Below, one piece after another: positions 38,501 through 54,888 of a stretch of DNA of 64,000 nucleotides. The DNA lies in assembly GCF_910592395.1 (NCBI RefSeq), contig NC_088321.1, forward strand, positions 14,260,001 to 14,324,000, in the 5' to 3' direction. A program made the position numbers and the translations under genes. Within the stretch, counting starts at the first letter, position 1; every line of letters begins with the position of its first letter. The notes under the pieces are model-generated. The model did not search any database, was not told where the DNA came from, and saw only the letters and a list, made by a program, of their open reading frames with translations. Origin of the DNA: Lineus longissimus (taxonomy: Eukaryota; Nemertea; Pilidiophora; Heteronemertea; Lineidae).

Positions 38501-40039
38501 TGGCGACCATTGTGAATGTAACCATGGCAACCAGCCCTATTACCATAGCAACCAGATGTTGCCATAGTGACTGGATATTACCATGGTGATCAATCATTTG
38601 GTGTCTGTTGCCACGGTGACCAGTCAATACCATGACGACCAATCCTGTTATATACAGTTTCTCTTTCAAAAGCAGTCCTTAATTTGTTGCAGATGATTTG
38701 GTGAGTCTTAAAAAGTCCTATTTCAACCACATCTATTTTCCTCGTTTAACCCCCCTCGATTTTCTCTTCAGATTACATGGATACGATTTAAAATGCATGG
38801 TTTTAAAGATCATGATTCAGATATTTCAAGTGGTGCACATTGTACATACATTTGGCTTCACTACCAGTACCACTTTTTGATTGGTTGATAGGTTGCTATA
38901 GAAACAGTTGCCTAGTAACACAGGCCCATAATTGTATGATGTATAATTTTATTCTGCACACGCAGGCACTTACATAAAAATAGAATAAATCTTGATTAAA
39001 TCCTATTATATATATAGTAAAACCGTCTTTCATCGTTTTTGTTCAAACCACCCCCCCCCCCCCACATACTTGGAGGACAAGTAGAATGAGCAGTCGTGCA
39101 CTTCTTAAAATATGAGGAGAGCCACCTATAAAACAGAAAATGAACTAGACATGTCTGTACAAAATACATCAACATGTCTTGTTCAATTTCTGTTTCGATG
39201 GTGTCCCCGAACACATTGCTCATACAATCATAGGCATTATTGTCAAAATGGCCTTTTGCATACGTCCTTATGAAGAAGGCCGAATTTGTCTTTGGTCTCA
39301 CTAGCCAGTGGGTACGAGGTCCGTTTGGTCCTCCCCCAAAAATATAGTTCTTCAGACGCACGCGGTTTCCATGGATATGACTAGGCTTGTCCTGTTCCAA
39401 ATACTATTTACATCGTGATCTTAGTTTGCATATACAGAGGATGCTTCGTTATTTATGAGGCCATCTTCTATGAGTTTGGGACCAAGTCACCACCGTCTGT
39501 TGGGCCTCATACACGAACATACGTGCAAGCCGCGGGGTGAGGTTTGTCCAAGTCCAACGAGGGAGAATTTCCTTGGTTCGTTTCCCGGGCCGCGAACTTT
39601 TTTCCTGAATCAGAATCCGATAAATCTGTGTCGTCATCGGTGCGTCATCATGAAACTTAGAAGTGATATGATATTTCTGTAAAATGATGCTTTAAATAAC
39701 GCTGTTCTCAGCATACAGTATCAAAATATACTGGAGGGAGACCACACACATGAGGCAGTATCGAAAGACAAGTCTCATTGCAGAGAAACGTATTTATACT
39801 GGAGGAAGACCATTCACATGAGACAAGTCTCATTGTATATTCATACTCAATATGATATCTGAAGGACTATCCCTTGGATCTTGGAGATGGGCTATTGTTA
39901 TTGTCCGTTCTGTAGGTATGTTGCAGGTAGCATAACTCAAATATCTAAAATCTAAATAACAAGGGTAAAGAAACGCATTATAAAAATTTAAATTTCATTT
40001 TTTCTTTTTTTTCTTTCTATTTAATAGAAAGAAAAAATG
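35583..40039. other. Non-coding region with X-box motifs and short elements
   Basis: No supported gene. Contains X-box-like clusters (36015-36075, 37215-37290, 38515-38640), half-site repeats (36805-36870, 37100-37140) and a poly-C run near 39047-39063. A diverged duplication of 'atactggagg(g/a)agacca' lies at 39728 and 39795. A 134-codon minus-strand frame at 38996-39400 matches nothing I recognise. Confidence 0.45.
36191..36354. mobile_element. Short TTAA-flanked MITE (piggyBac-like candidate)
   Basis: TTAA at 36187-36190 and a one-base variant TTGA at 36355-36358 flank CCC...GGG ends. The inverted termini share AATACCTGTGG with imperfect flanks. Length is 164 bp. It is similar in size and target to the element at 30683-30836 but has a different terminal sequence. 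Confidence 0.6.
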
Positions 40040-40116
40040 TTGTCCACAACCGGATTCGAACTCGCGACCTTTAGATCGAACATCGTATTCTACTATTTAT
40101 GACGAGCGCTCTAAGT
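40040..40116 (-). pseudogene. tRNA-like sequence (pseudogene or SINE head)
   Basis: On the minus strand an A-box-like 'cttagagcgctcgtc' is followed about 45 nt later by a good B-box, GAGTTCGAATCC (complement of about 40052-40065). The 3' end reads 'gtggacaac', but a matching 5' acceptor strand is poor and the anticodon arm is not clean. It is therefore more likely a tRNA pseudogene or tRNA-derived SINE head than a working tRNA. Confidence 0.45.
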
Positions 40117-40221
40117 TTCTAAGACATTTATTTGTCGAAATCTGATTGGCTGAAAGTCCCTGTACAAATGTACACTGTAGTGTCCCAAAGGTTCAGAAAA
40201 AAAATCTCTTCCGGGCCATAT

Positions 40222-40605
40222 GGCGCAAAGAAATAAAGAAATTGTCAAGGTGAATTCTTATGGATGCTCCAGCATCTATTAGATAGGGTTCACGACAAAG
40301 ATAAATAAGATTTATTAAAAATATACATGATTAAGAAAATGGATGATAGAGGATATTTTAGATGGTTGGGGCAAAGAAATAAAAAGAAATTATCAGGGGA
40401 ACTGCCTTACGGATGCTCCAGCATCGATAAGATAGGGTTCAATCCAAAGATGAATAAGAATTATTAAAAATAAACATGACTAACATGTATGGATGATATA
40501 GGATCTATTAGAAGGTTGGTGCAAAGAAATAAAGAAGTTGTCAAGGTGAAGTCTTTTATCTATTAGATAGGGTTCATCCCAAAGATAAATAAGATTTATT
40601 AAAAA
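40222..40605. repeat. ~148-bp tandem repeat, 2.6 copies
   Basis: The copies are anchored by 'gcaaagaaataaa' at 40225, 40371 and 40521. All share 'tagatagggttca' and 'aagatttattaaaaa', and the first two share 'ggatgctccagcat'. The array lies about 300 bp upstream of the SQOR start codon and next to the tRNA-like sequence, so it may be part of a SINE-like unit. Confidence 0.85.
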
Positions 40606-40902
40606 GATTTAAGAAAAAGTGTTTTTTTAAACATAATACTATTGACTATGTTATCAAGTATGCTGTATGAGATGATCCCCCATCCGTACAGACGTCCGTT
40701 CATAACATACGCGTGCGCAATGAACCCTAGATCCTGCCGCTGATGGTAATCTGTCCTCATCAGACGTTTAGTAACACCAAGTTAGTACAGAGGGCAGCAC
40801 TGAAAACACCTAGCCTAATACCATTAGACCCCGTGTGGTGTCGCTCAGGCAGCAGCTGCAAAACATGTGCCATTCTAAAAATAGAACGGACGCGACGTAG
40901 AG

Positions 40903-47454
<6,552 letters not shown>

Positions 47455-48942
47455 AGAGTTACGATGAAAAGGATGTAGTTTTAGCCGTGGAGTATATACC
47501 CGTAATGTGATAAAGTTGAAAAGGACAATTCAAGACTGACTACGTATGCAATTTTGGAAAGTTTGAGACAGAATATTATTGAGCTGTACTTATATTTTTA
47601 TAAGCATTTCATGTACATGTTGATATATCTCTGTAGAAGGGAATCACTGTACTTCGAGCTCGAGCATGTGGACTTACCTAGTTAATATAACAGGGTAGGT
47701 GGTCACTATAGCAGAGCACATGAGTACTTGGCCATTGATAATAATCATGTAGACTTTGTGGGTTGTTCTACAGAAACGTTCATTTTATTTTATTTTGTTT
47801 CTTCCGTTTTGAAAATCGATTTTTGCCCTGGGCATCATCTCCTTTCACGTGCCACTACAGTTAGGCACCATTGGGCTTACTGGCCTTGCGACTCTTGTCT
47901 TTTCCCAGATCCAGAGTCCATGCAGGCTGCATGTTTTTCATTTGGTTGGGCCACCCTTTATTTGGCCTGGTGTAGACACCAGACAAAAGGAACCTCGGTT
48001 TTATGTCTCTCTATCAACTCCTGATTTCCTCAGGATGCCCAACAAGTATCAAACAAAGAAGACCACAATATACTGCCTATATAATTTATTAGAGGCTGAC
48101 ATTTACTACAAAACAAGCTTCAATTATTCAATTAATTACCCTAATTTCATTTGATACTGTAAAAGTCGATATATCACCTTGATCAGAAGCACAACACTTC
48201 ATCCCTAATGGTGAACATTCGTCGCATCTTTTACATCATCAAACACAACAATATCATACTTTTCAAGAAGAAAAACACAATATCACATTTGACATTTCAC
48301 TACTTGACAAAAACATGCACCAAAAACATTCTTCTGACATTTTAGTTTCAGCCCTAATATAGCACCGACTACAAAGAAGTCTTCAATAGGGTTGACGTAA
48401 ATAACAAGGAAACATATGACACATAACAAGCCAAATAGAAGAGTACACTGCATTGAAATTGCCATTGCTTCCAGCCGAGGGGTCACTCAACCAATCTGGG
48501 CATGTATGCTGGCAACCTGGATCTGGCAAGGGAAGGGTGGCCTCATGTTATGGTGCTACCTGCCAAAGTACATAGAACCTTGGCTGTCGGTTCATTTTGC
48601 CAACATTTTAGCTACAGCCTTGCAGTGTTTGGTGGTAGTGCTTCGAGTTTGGTGTCAATTCCTCAAATGAAATAAATAATAAAAACACAAGTAAATCTAA
48701 AACTGCTGTCTTTGGACTAAGGGAAACCTTATATTAATGAGTTTACCACAATTTGCAGCTAGCTGTAAGGTTCCTGACGAAACATTGTCTCCGGTAGATA
48801 AGATATATTTTAGTTCACGTATTATTCCACGTTATGTATTCCCAATCTGTTCCGGTACTGCTCACATAGTCATAAAGTTCGCGTAACAATACAGCAAGCC
48901 GCAAATCATCCGAATTGGTCCTAAAAGTTATGATATCCAAGA
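47455..48942. other. Convergent SQOR/NTAQ1 3' region
   Basis: Lies between the SQOR stop (+) and the NTAQ1 stop (-), so it must hold both 3' UTRs. A plus-strand 'aataaataataaa' string near 48671 and a minus-strand AATAAA (seen as 'tttatt' near 48085) are possible poly(A) signals. If both were used the transcripts would overlap tail to tail. No other gene was seen. Confidence 0.45.
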
Positions 48943-50638
48943 TTATCTATTTTTCGTCTTTGCTGAGTTAAATTTTGATACGAATTTGCGTAACGTCACG
49001 ATCTCTCCATAGCCAACTGCAGGGTCCATATTTATGAAGTCTTCGAGATTGTTCTGTATTTCTGAAAAAAACAAATTTACATTGCTGAGCAAATTTTCAG
49101 TTGTGCGGTAAAGATGAAGCTTCAAACACAGAGGTTGGGGACTAATTTGATGATGTCAAACAGGGGAGAACTCACATCAAAATCGACCACCCAGGTCAAA
49201 TAACTGTGGCGATGAAAGAAAGCAATCGGCCAGGAACCAGCCTAAAAACACTCACCAGGTGTAGTGATGCAGGGATAGGTCGGTGGGTCAGTGCGGAATA
49301 TTCCGTCGTCGTCGAGCATGTGCGACCGGTCAGAGGCAAACTTTTCAAGGTAGAGCACAGCAGGTATAACTCTAAATGACCTGCAAAATAAAAAGTCTTT
49401 TAACAAAAACAAATTTTATAGCAATTTGACAATCAATAATTCAGTGCCAGCATAGCAGCGATGTGAGTCACTTTCACGGAAACAACCACAGATGTAAACA
49501 ACAGGGTGCAGGCATTGAAGGGAAACATATAAAGGAGACATACCTTCGATATTTTGCCTCCAGTTTATCATCATAACACAGCGCCTCTTCAACATATTTA
49601 TTGAGTTCACAAGGAAATGGTAGTTGCGTATCTAAATCATAAAGTTCGCTCCCGCAATCTCTGCAGCGCACGAATATCACATGGTAGTCCCATACGATTG
49701 GGTTCTCTGGCTCGAGACAGGCCTGCTGTCTCCAGATCGGAATCTGAAATATCAGATAAGAACTTAGAGGAGGCATAGGTTTAAACTAAAGTGCCTGGCA
49801 AACAAGCAATGTTAATCGCTGCAACATTTGATCATGACCACATGCAAGGAATCTGTTTTATGTCATATGAGAAGAAGCCATCAACATAAAGTGACTTGCC
49901 CAAGATCAGCCAAGCATGTGGATTCTATTCTAGACTGTACCTTTTTTTCGTCATTTGAAACAAACACTGCATAGCAGTTACACAACTCCTCTGGATGAGT
50001 CTTCCTGATGTGATCACACAGTAGCCAGATATTCTCTTCGCTTAAAAGAAAACAAAATAGGTCAATGAAATAAGTTTCGCGATAATTTCTTTGTTCCTCT
50101 AAACAACCAGCACTATTAATAACGGCATTTTTGTGAGTTTCTTGACAACTACCCTGTATATAATCACAACTGGATCAGTATTCTTTTCCCTGAATCTCTC
50201 ACTTAGTAGGCAGCGTAAAGACCTCTGTTGTTTACATGGACCAAGCCGTTTACAAACACAAGACAGCAAAATCACAACATACGAACAGACGTGACACTTC
50301 TGACACAGATTACGATATGGATTATGACACGAGAAGTTGCTTTTTATGCCTATGGTTTAAATTTTGTGACATATGTCACAGATGGTAACCAGCTGTCAAC
50401 TTTTACTTCCTTGTACATTTCTCTGTGTATTTCCCTGTACATTATTTTGACGAAAATAAAATGCAATTTTTGGCAATCTTTGGGATATATTCTTTAAAAA
50501 CATTGATGTGCATAATGTGAGGATCATCATTAGCTTTACTGTGAGTCAATGTTTATGCAATATTTACCAGTAACAGCTCGTATAAATGCAATTTTCTCGA
50601 GAGGGCAAAAAATTTTCTTTGGAACTGGGCGCTGCCAT
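48943..50638 (-). CDS. NTAQ1: Protein N-terminal glutamine amidohydrolase
   Basis: Converts N-terminal Gln of proteins to Glu, the first step of the Gln branch of the Arg/N-degron pathway, in cytosol and nucleus. Exons (minus strand, 5' to 3'): 50638-50568, 50040-49941, 49743-49544, 49380-49256 and 49061-48943 (stop TAA), giving 204 aa against 205 in human. The catalytic triad is present: Cys24 in CYCEENIW, His78 in VWDYHV and Asp93 in [10 protein letters not shown]. Other conserved blocks are [17 protein letters not shown] and [11 protein letters not shown]. The Cys24 codon (TG|C) is split by intron 1. The start ATG lies in CAAGATGGCAGC, a TISU-like context, only 37 bp from the divergent ISOC start. 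The gene is convergent with SQOR. Confidence 0.95.
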
Positions 50639-50675
50639 CTTGAATTTTAATCATGTGACACCAACTTTGGACAAA
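50639..50675. promoter_or_regulatory. 37-bp gap between divergent NTAQ1 and ISOC start codons
   Basis: NTAQ1 ATG is 50638-50636 (-) and the ISOC ATG is 50676-50678 (+). Both ATGs sit in AARATGGC, a YY1/TISU-like core: CAAGATGGCAGC for NTAQ1 (11 of 12 to SAASATGGCGGC) and CAAAATGGCAGT for ISOC (9 of 12). TISU elements are known to direct initiation from very short 5' UTRs, which this spacing demands unless the transcripts overlap. No TATA box is visible. Confidence 0.65.
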
Positions 50676-52705
50676 ATGGCAGTCCCCATGATTAAAAATT
50701 TCGGTGATATTGAGACGAATAAAACCGTCTTTTTCATGTGTGACATGCAAGAAAGATTCAGACCGAGTATAGAATATTTTGAAGGCATTGTCCAGATATG
50801 TAGTAGACTGGTAAATAACCATATGTTTTTGCGTTTTTTAGGTTTTTCAGACATTCGTGCATTGAGTATGTACATAACATGCATTATACATGTAGCTAGC
50901 TGTATTGAATAGAGGCCTAGGCCAAGGCAGAACATGAACTACAAAGGCCTCGTTCACCCTAAAGACAAAGTAAACGAAGAGGTTTTTCAATCCCATCTGT
51001 CCTGTCCTATATAACTTCTTAAATGCTTTCATCATTCCACTTCTACAATCTACTTGCAGGTCTCAACATCAAATATACTGAACATTCCTCTTGTGGTTAC
51101 AGAACAGGTGGGTTTTGGTTACCGCGTCAAGTTCATGTATTGAGGGCGGGTCTGGATTCCACAGTCACTTTCACACCAGGTGGTGGAAGTCACTGCTAGC
51201 CAAAACCAACCTGAATTGTGAATATAGGCACAATCAGAATATGTGGAGTGCGACCATGCGGTCGTTTGTTTGCTGCTCTCGATTAAGGACACCCTCAGGA
51301 CTGATAAATGCTGTCCTTAGTAGGGAGGTGTCCTGATTAGAGAGGTCAAGTTGAAGGGAAACAACCAATTGGGACCAGGACTAGTGTCCTTAATAGAGAG
51401 GTGTTCGCTATGGAAGGTTCCACTGTATATCAAACCAAGCTGATGGACCTATTTCATTTGGTTCTCTGTTTCAGTATCCAAAAGCACTCGGTAATACAGT
51501 TTCGGAGCTCGACACAAGTAATGCAGTGGGAGTGTACCCCAAGACGAAGTTTAGTATGCTGATCCCAGCAGTGGAGGAAAGGTTGGGAACATTATGTGGA
51601 GGCAACGTCAAGCACGTGGTGCTGTTTGGAATAGAGGTTTGTACTACCATTAATGTAGCATAGGCAAAGCGTAGCCAGGATCTCGCAAGTGGAAATCGTT
51701 TTGCTCAAGCGCAGAGTTCAACATTCCGCAGCTTTCACAGAAACTCATAAGTCAACGGAGCATCCTTGTAAAGACCGTGTTGTATGGAGAGAGAGATTCT
51801 GTGACATTGAACTATCATTTTCCATTGCCCTAAATTGTTCTTTAAGGACAAAGTCATAACCATTAGGCTATAATGAAATCATTTTCAAGTTGATCATGCA
51901 CATTTGTATTTCAGACACACGTTTGCATCCAACAAACAGCCATTGACCTCCTGAAGCGTGGTATCCAGGTATACATCATCGCTGACGCCGTCTCGTCAAG
52001 ATTTCAACACGACAGACTGTATGCATTAGAAGTAAGTCAACATTTAACCACCGCTTGTCCCAGGAATCAATCAGTGGTGTTGATACATAAACCTGTATAC
52101 AGTGCAACCTACCTTAGTGGACATCTCTGTTTACAGGACACCATTTCTATTAGGGTCAGTGAATTTGGTCCAAAATTGCCTTTTTCTATGCAATTTGACC
52201 TCTGTAATCAGGATACTTTCCTATTAAACATTGACAGTCTCAAGTGTGTCCTCAGTGGAGAGGTTCTACTGTTATTGTAAATATTAGACCCGCTCACTTG
52301 GGATAGCTTCGTGCAGACTGAGACTGGGGAACAAAATAGGTATAGGTGCAGTGCTCTTGTAGGACTGCACTGTACGGGTGTGAAGACGGTGCCTTTTCCT
52401 ACCTGCTGTAAAGGATGAAACCCCACTACCTTTCATCGTGATGAGACATCATGTCCTAACTGGCACCTGCTTGTAGTCTCCCTATAAGATATTCTCTGTG
52501 TTTCATATACATGTTGCTACACCCACTTACTGACTTCCGTTTGCTTGATCCCTTTCAGAGATTACGCCACATTGGTGCAACTGTCACAACGAGCGAATCA
52601 ATCCTATTCCAACTTCTTGGAGACAAGGACCATTCAGACTTCAAAGCCGTTCAGGCACTCGTGAAGGAGAAATATCCAGACACAGGACTTTTGAACAAAT
52701 TGTGA
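50676..52705 (+). CDS. ISOC1: Isochorismatase domain-containing protein, ISOC1/2 type
   Basis: Cysteine-hydrolase fold protein of the isochorismatase superfamily; the animal ISOC substrates are not firmly known. Exons: 50676-50810, 51060-51107, 51475-51636, 51915-52031 and 52559-52705, all phase 0, giving 202 aa. Blocks [50 protein letters not shown] and [16 protein letters not shown] are closer to human ISOC1 than ISOC2. The length, though, is like ISOC2 because the long ISOC1 N-terminus is absent. Presumed triad: Asp23, Lys84, Cys119. An upstream in-frame ATG at 50586 would overlap NTAQ1 exon 1 and add an unconserved stretch, so 50676 is preferred. A poly(A) signal AATAAA lies at 52994-52999. 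Introns 2 and 4 hold Tigger-like MITEs. Confidence 0.93.
51283..51425. mobile_element. Tigger-like MITE copy (5' truncated) in ISOC intron 2
   Basis: Shares long identity with the 43893-44050 element: 'gtgtcctgattagagaggtc', 'gggaaacaaccaa' and the right end AGGTTCCACTG followed by TA (51426-51427). The left terminus is degraded. Confidence 0.8.
52100..52271. mobile_element. Tigger-like MITE copy in ISOC intron 4
   Basis: The left end CAGTGCAACCTACCTTAGTG follows TA (52098-52099) and the right end is AGAGGTTCTACTG. The interior keeps 'gggtcagtgaatttggtcc' and 'caggaca' related to the other copies. The right TA is mutated to TT. The copy is older than that in SQOR. Confidence 0.7.
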
Positions 52706-54254
52706 ACAACTTTTATGAAATCTCACCAGAGCAGAGGAACAATTGAGCATAATAATTAAGTTGATCAACAATGCTTTGCCTCGGAAGTGGACACTATCGT
52801 CTCCATTGCATTTCACTGTCCTGAATTGAGTGAAAAGAATGCTGGGTCGTATTCCTCAGTTTGTCCGACTGTAAATGATTGACCCTTGGCTGCTAAACAT
52901 AAACCTCATAAATGAATTTAAAACTGTCTTTGAAACTGGGAAAGACGTTGCCTTTGGAGCCCCATCAATTGCTCATGCCAGTCCAGGAATAACAATAAAA
53001 AGCCTCATTATATAAACGTCATTGTAGAATAGAATTGTCCCCATGGATCCTGGCCTCAGGTACGGTAAGGAAAGTTTAAGCTAATAACCAGCACATTGAA
53101 GAATGGGTTACCAGCATTGTTTTCTGGGACACCCTGTCACTCGACGATAACCAGCACAAGCATGAAGTGGGGCCCAGAATAGTTTTTTGGATCCTGCACT
53201 CGAAGATTTACATGGAATCAAAACAAAGGAATAGGAGCCCATTATTCTTGTGGGATACCCTGTTTTGAGACTTGTCCCCTTTTGAGACTTGGTCCCTTAC
53301 AAATATGAACTCTTTAAGGGTTGACTATCATATCCACGCACTGCCATTAGCTTCTAAAGGAAATGTTATCGTGTTTTCTTGCACAAAACATTTGATGCAC
53401 ATTTTAATGTGATTTTCAGGGTGTTGAAAGAGAATAAATGTCCATTTTATGTACACGGTATACTTTCTCGTGTGATTTGTTTTGATCCAGCGTTTTGTAA
53501 TCTGAAGTATTGGAGCAAACTGGAAATGCAAGGATAGATTTGTTTGAAAATGTTTCCCCAAATCTTGTCTCTTTATGCCAACGAAAATGACCAAATGCAA
53601 GGACATAGATTTGTCTCAAAATGTGTCCCCAAATCTCATCTCTTCTTTTATGCCAAGACAAACTGACGAAATGCAAGGACAGATTCATTTGAAAATGTGT
53701 CCCCAAATCTTGTCCATCCCGTTCTCCGACAGCCAAGCTGACCAGATGTAAGGGAGAGTGGCACTTCTCTTGAAGGCAACTTTTTGGATTAAAATTGGGA
53801 CATCCTACAGTCGGCCAATTCTATAGGTCAAGTTGCCAATCCCACAACCAACCAAGTTGAGCTAGTTGTCCTTCACAACCCAGTAGTCCTCCAAAGGTGT
53901 ACTATCTAGTTGCTGGTAGGGCAACTTCACAACTCGGAGGTTGCCCACCCTGAAATTGAGTGAACTTGGATAACGGCACAACTGCTAAAATATGAACCAT
54001 CAGCTAGTTTTACATGCAAGTCTAAGTTGTAGGTATGTTCTTGTCTTTCCATGACAGCTTGCAGTGAATTAATACTTCACTAACAAGACAAAGCATTGAT
54101 AAAAACTCGAGCAATAAATGAACAGAGTCATACATAGGAAAATAAGGTATATTTTGTCAACAGGGAAAGATGCTAGCACAAAGTGGGACAACTGACTTGA
54201 TGTCTTATAATTTCACGAAAGAAAGGAACGCATTGGGTATTTAAGACACATGAT
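52706..54254. other. ISOC/DUT convergent intergenic region
   Basis: Includes the ISOC 3' UTR with its poly(A) signal at 52994-52999, then a threefold diverged repeat at 53520-53745. No further gene is recognised. Confidence 0.55.
53520..53745. repeat. ~70-76-bp diverged tandem repeat, 3 copies
   Basis: Copies are anchored by 'aaatgcaaggacag' near 53524, 53593 and 53669 and share 'gtttgaaaatgtgtccccaa' and 'atcttgtc'. No coding role is evident. Confidence 0.85.
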
Positions 54255-54722
54255 TAGGGAGGTTCTGCACCGCCTACGATTACGATTACGATTTGTGTAT
54301 GACGTCATTAATTTTTGCAGCAACGTCATCAGCCCTGAAATCGTCTGCGGCATATTCGGTTCGTTTCTACGACGATGGCGGCTAATCTTCGTAAGTGATA
54401 AACGATCATCGAGAACGTCAATTTCATGCACTTCCAAAGTATCCTGGGTCACGTTTTTCACAAACAATATATTTTGACTATGCACTCCAGACGTAGGACC
54501 TGCAAATTTCATGGCCAAAGCTGTTTTAGACCGTCATGACTGCAATGAAATTGGAATGCAAATTCGCTCTGTTCGTGAGCCGTGGGTTTCTTGAATGACA
54601 TCAAGAGTATTTTTGCGGAACTGAATTTAGCTGCTTCTCGACGCGATTACGATTACGATTACGTTTTCCGAAATCGTAATCGTAATCGTATTCGTAATCG
54701 TAGGCGGTGCGGAACCTCCCTA
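54255..54722. mobile_element. 468-bp element with ~36-bp terminal inverted repeats of GATTAC hexamers
   Basis: The left end TAGGGAGGTTCTGCACCGCC continues into (CGATTA)n; the right end is the near-perfect complement (GGCGGTGCGGAACCTCCCTA) preceded by (TCGTAA)n. One arm mismatch was seen. The interior has no transposase. The ends resemble no superfamily I can assign, and the target duplication is unclear. Confidence 0.8.
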
Positions 54723-54888
54723 TTATGAGAACACACAATGTGTATGTCCAAGTACATGGATATGACATGGAATGAAAGCTATTTTTTCCTCCATTTTGAT
54801 AACAAATGCAAGTATGGCGATGTTCTTTGTACATGTATGGCTGTTGCACTGATCATGTTGTGCAGCATACGTATCAGTTCAAGCTATG

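Noticed and set aside
38996-39400. 134-codon open frame on the - strand
   Set aside because: Includes a poly-C derived glycine run and matches no known domain; no supporting neighbour exon.
50586-50675. In-frame N-terminal extension of ISOC from the ATG at 50586
   Set aside because: It would be antisense to NTAQ1 coding exon 1 and has no similarity to ISOC proteins. The ATG at 50676 matches the family start better.
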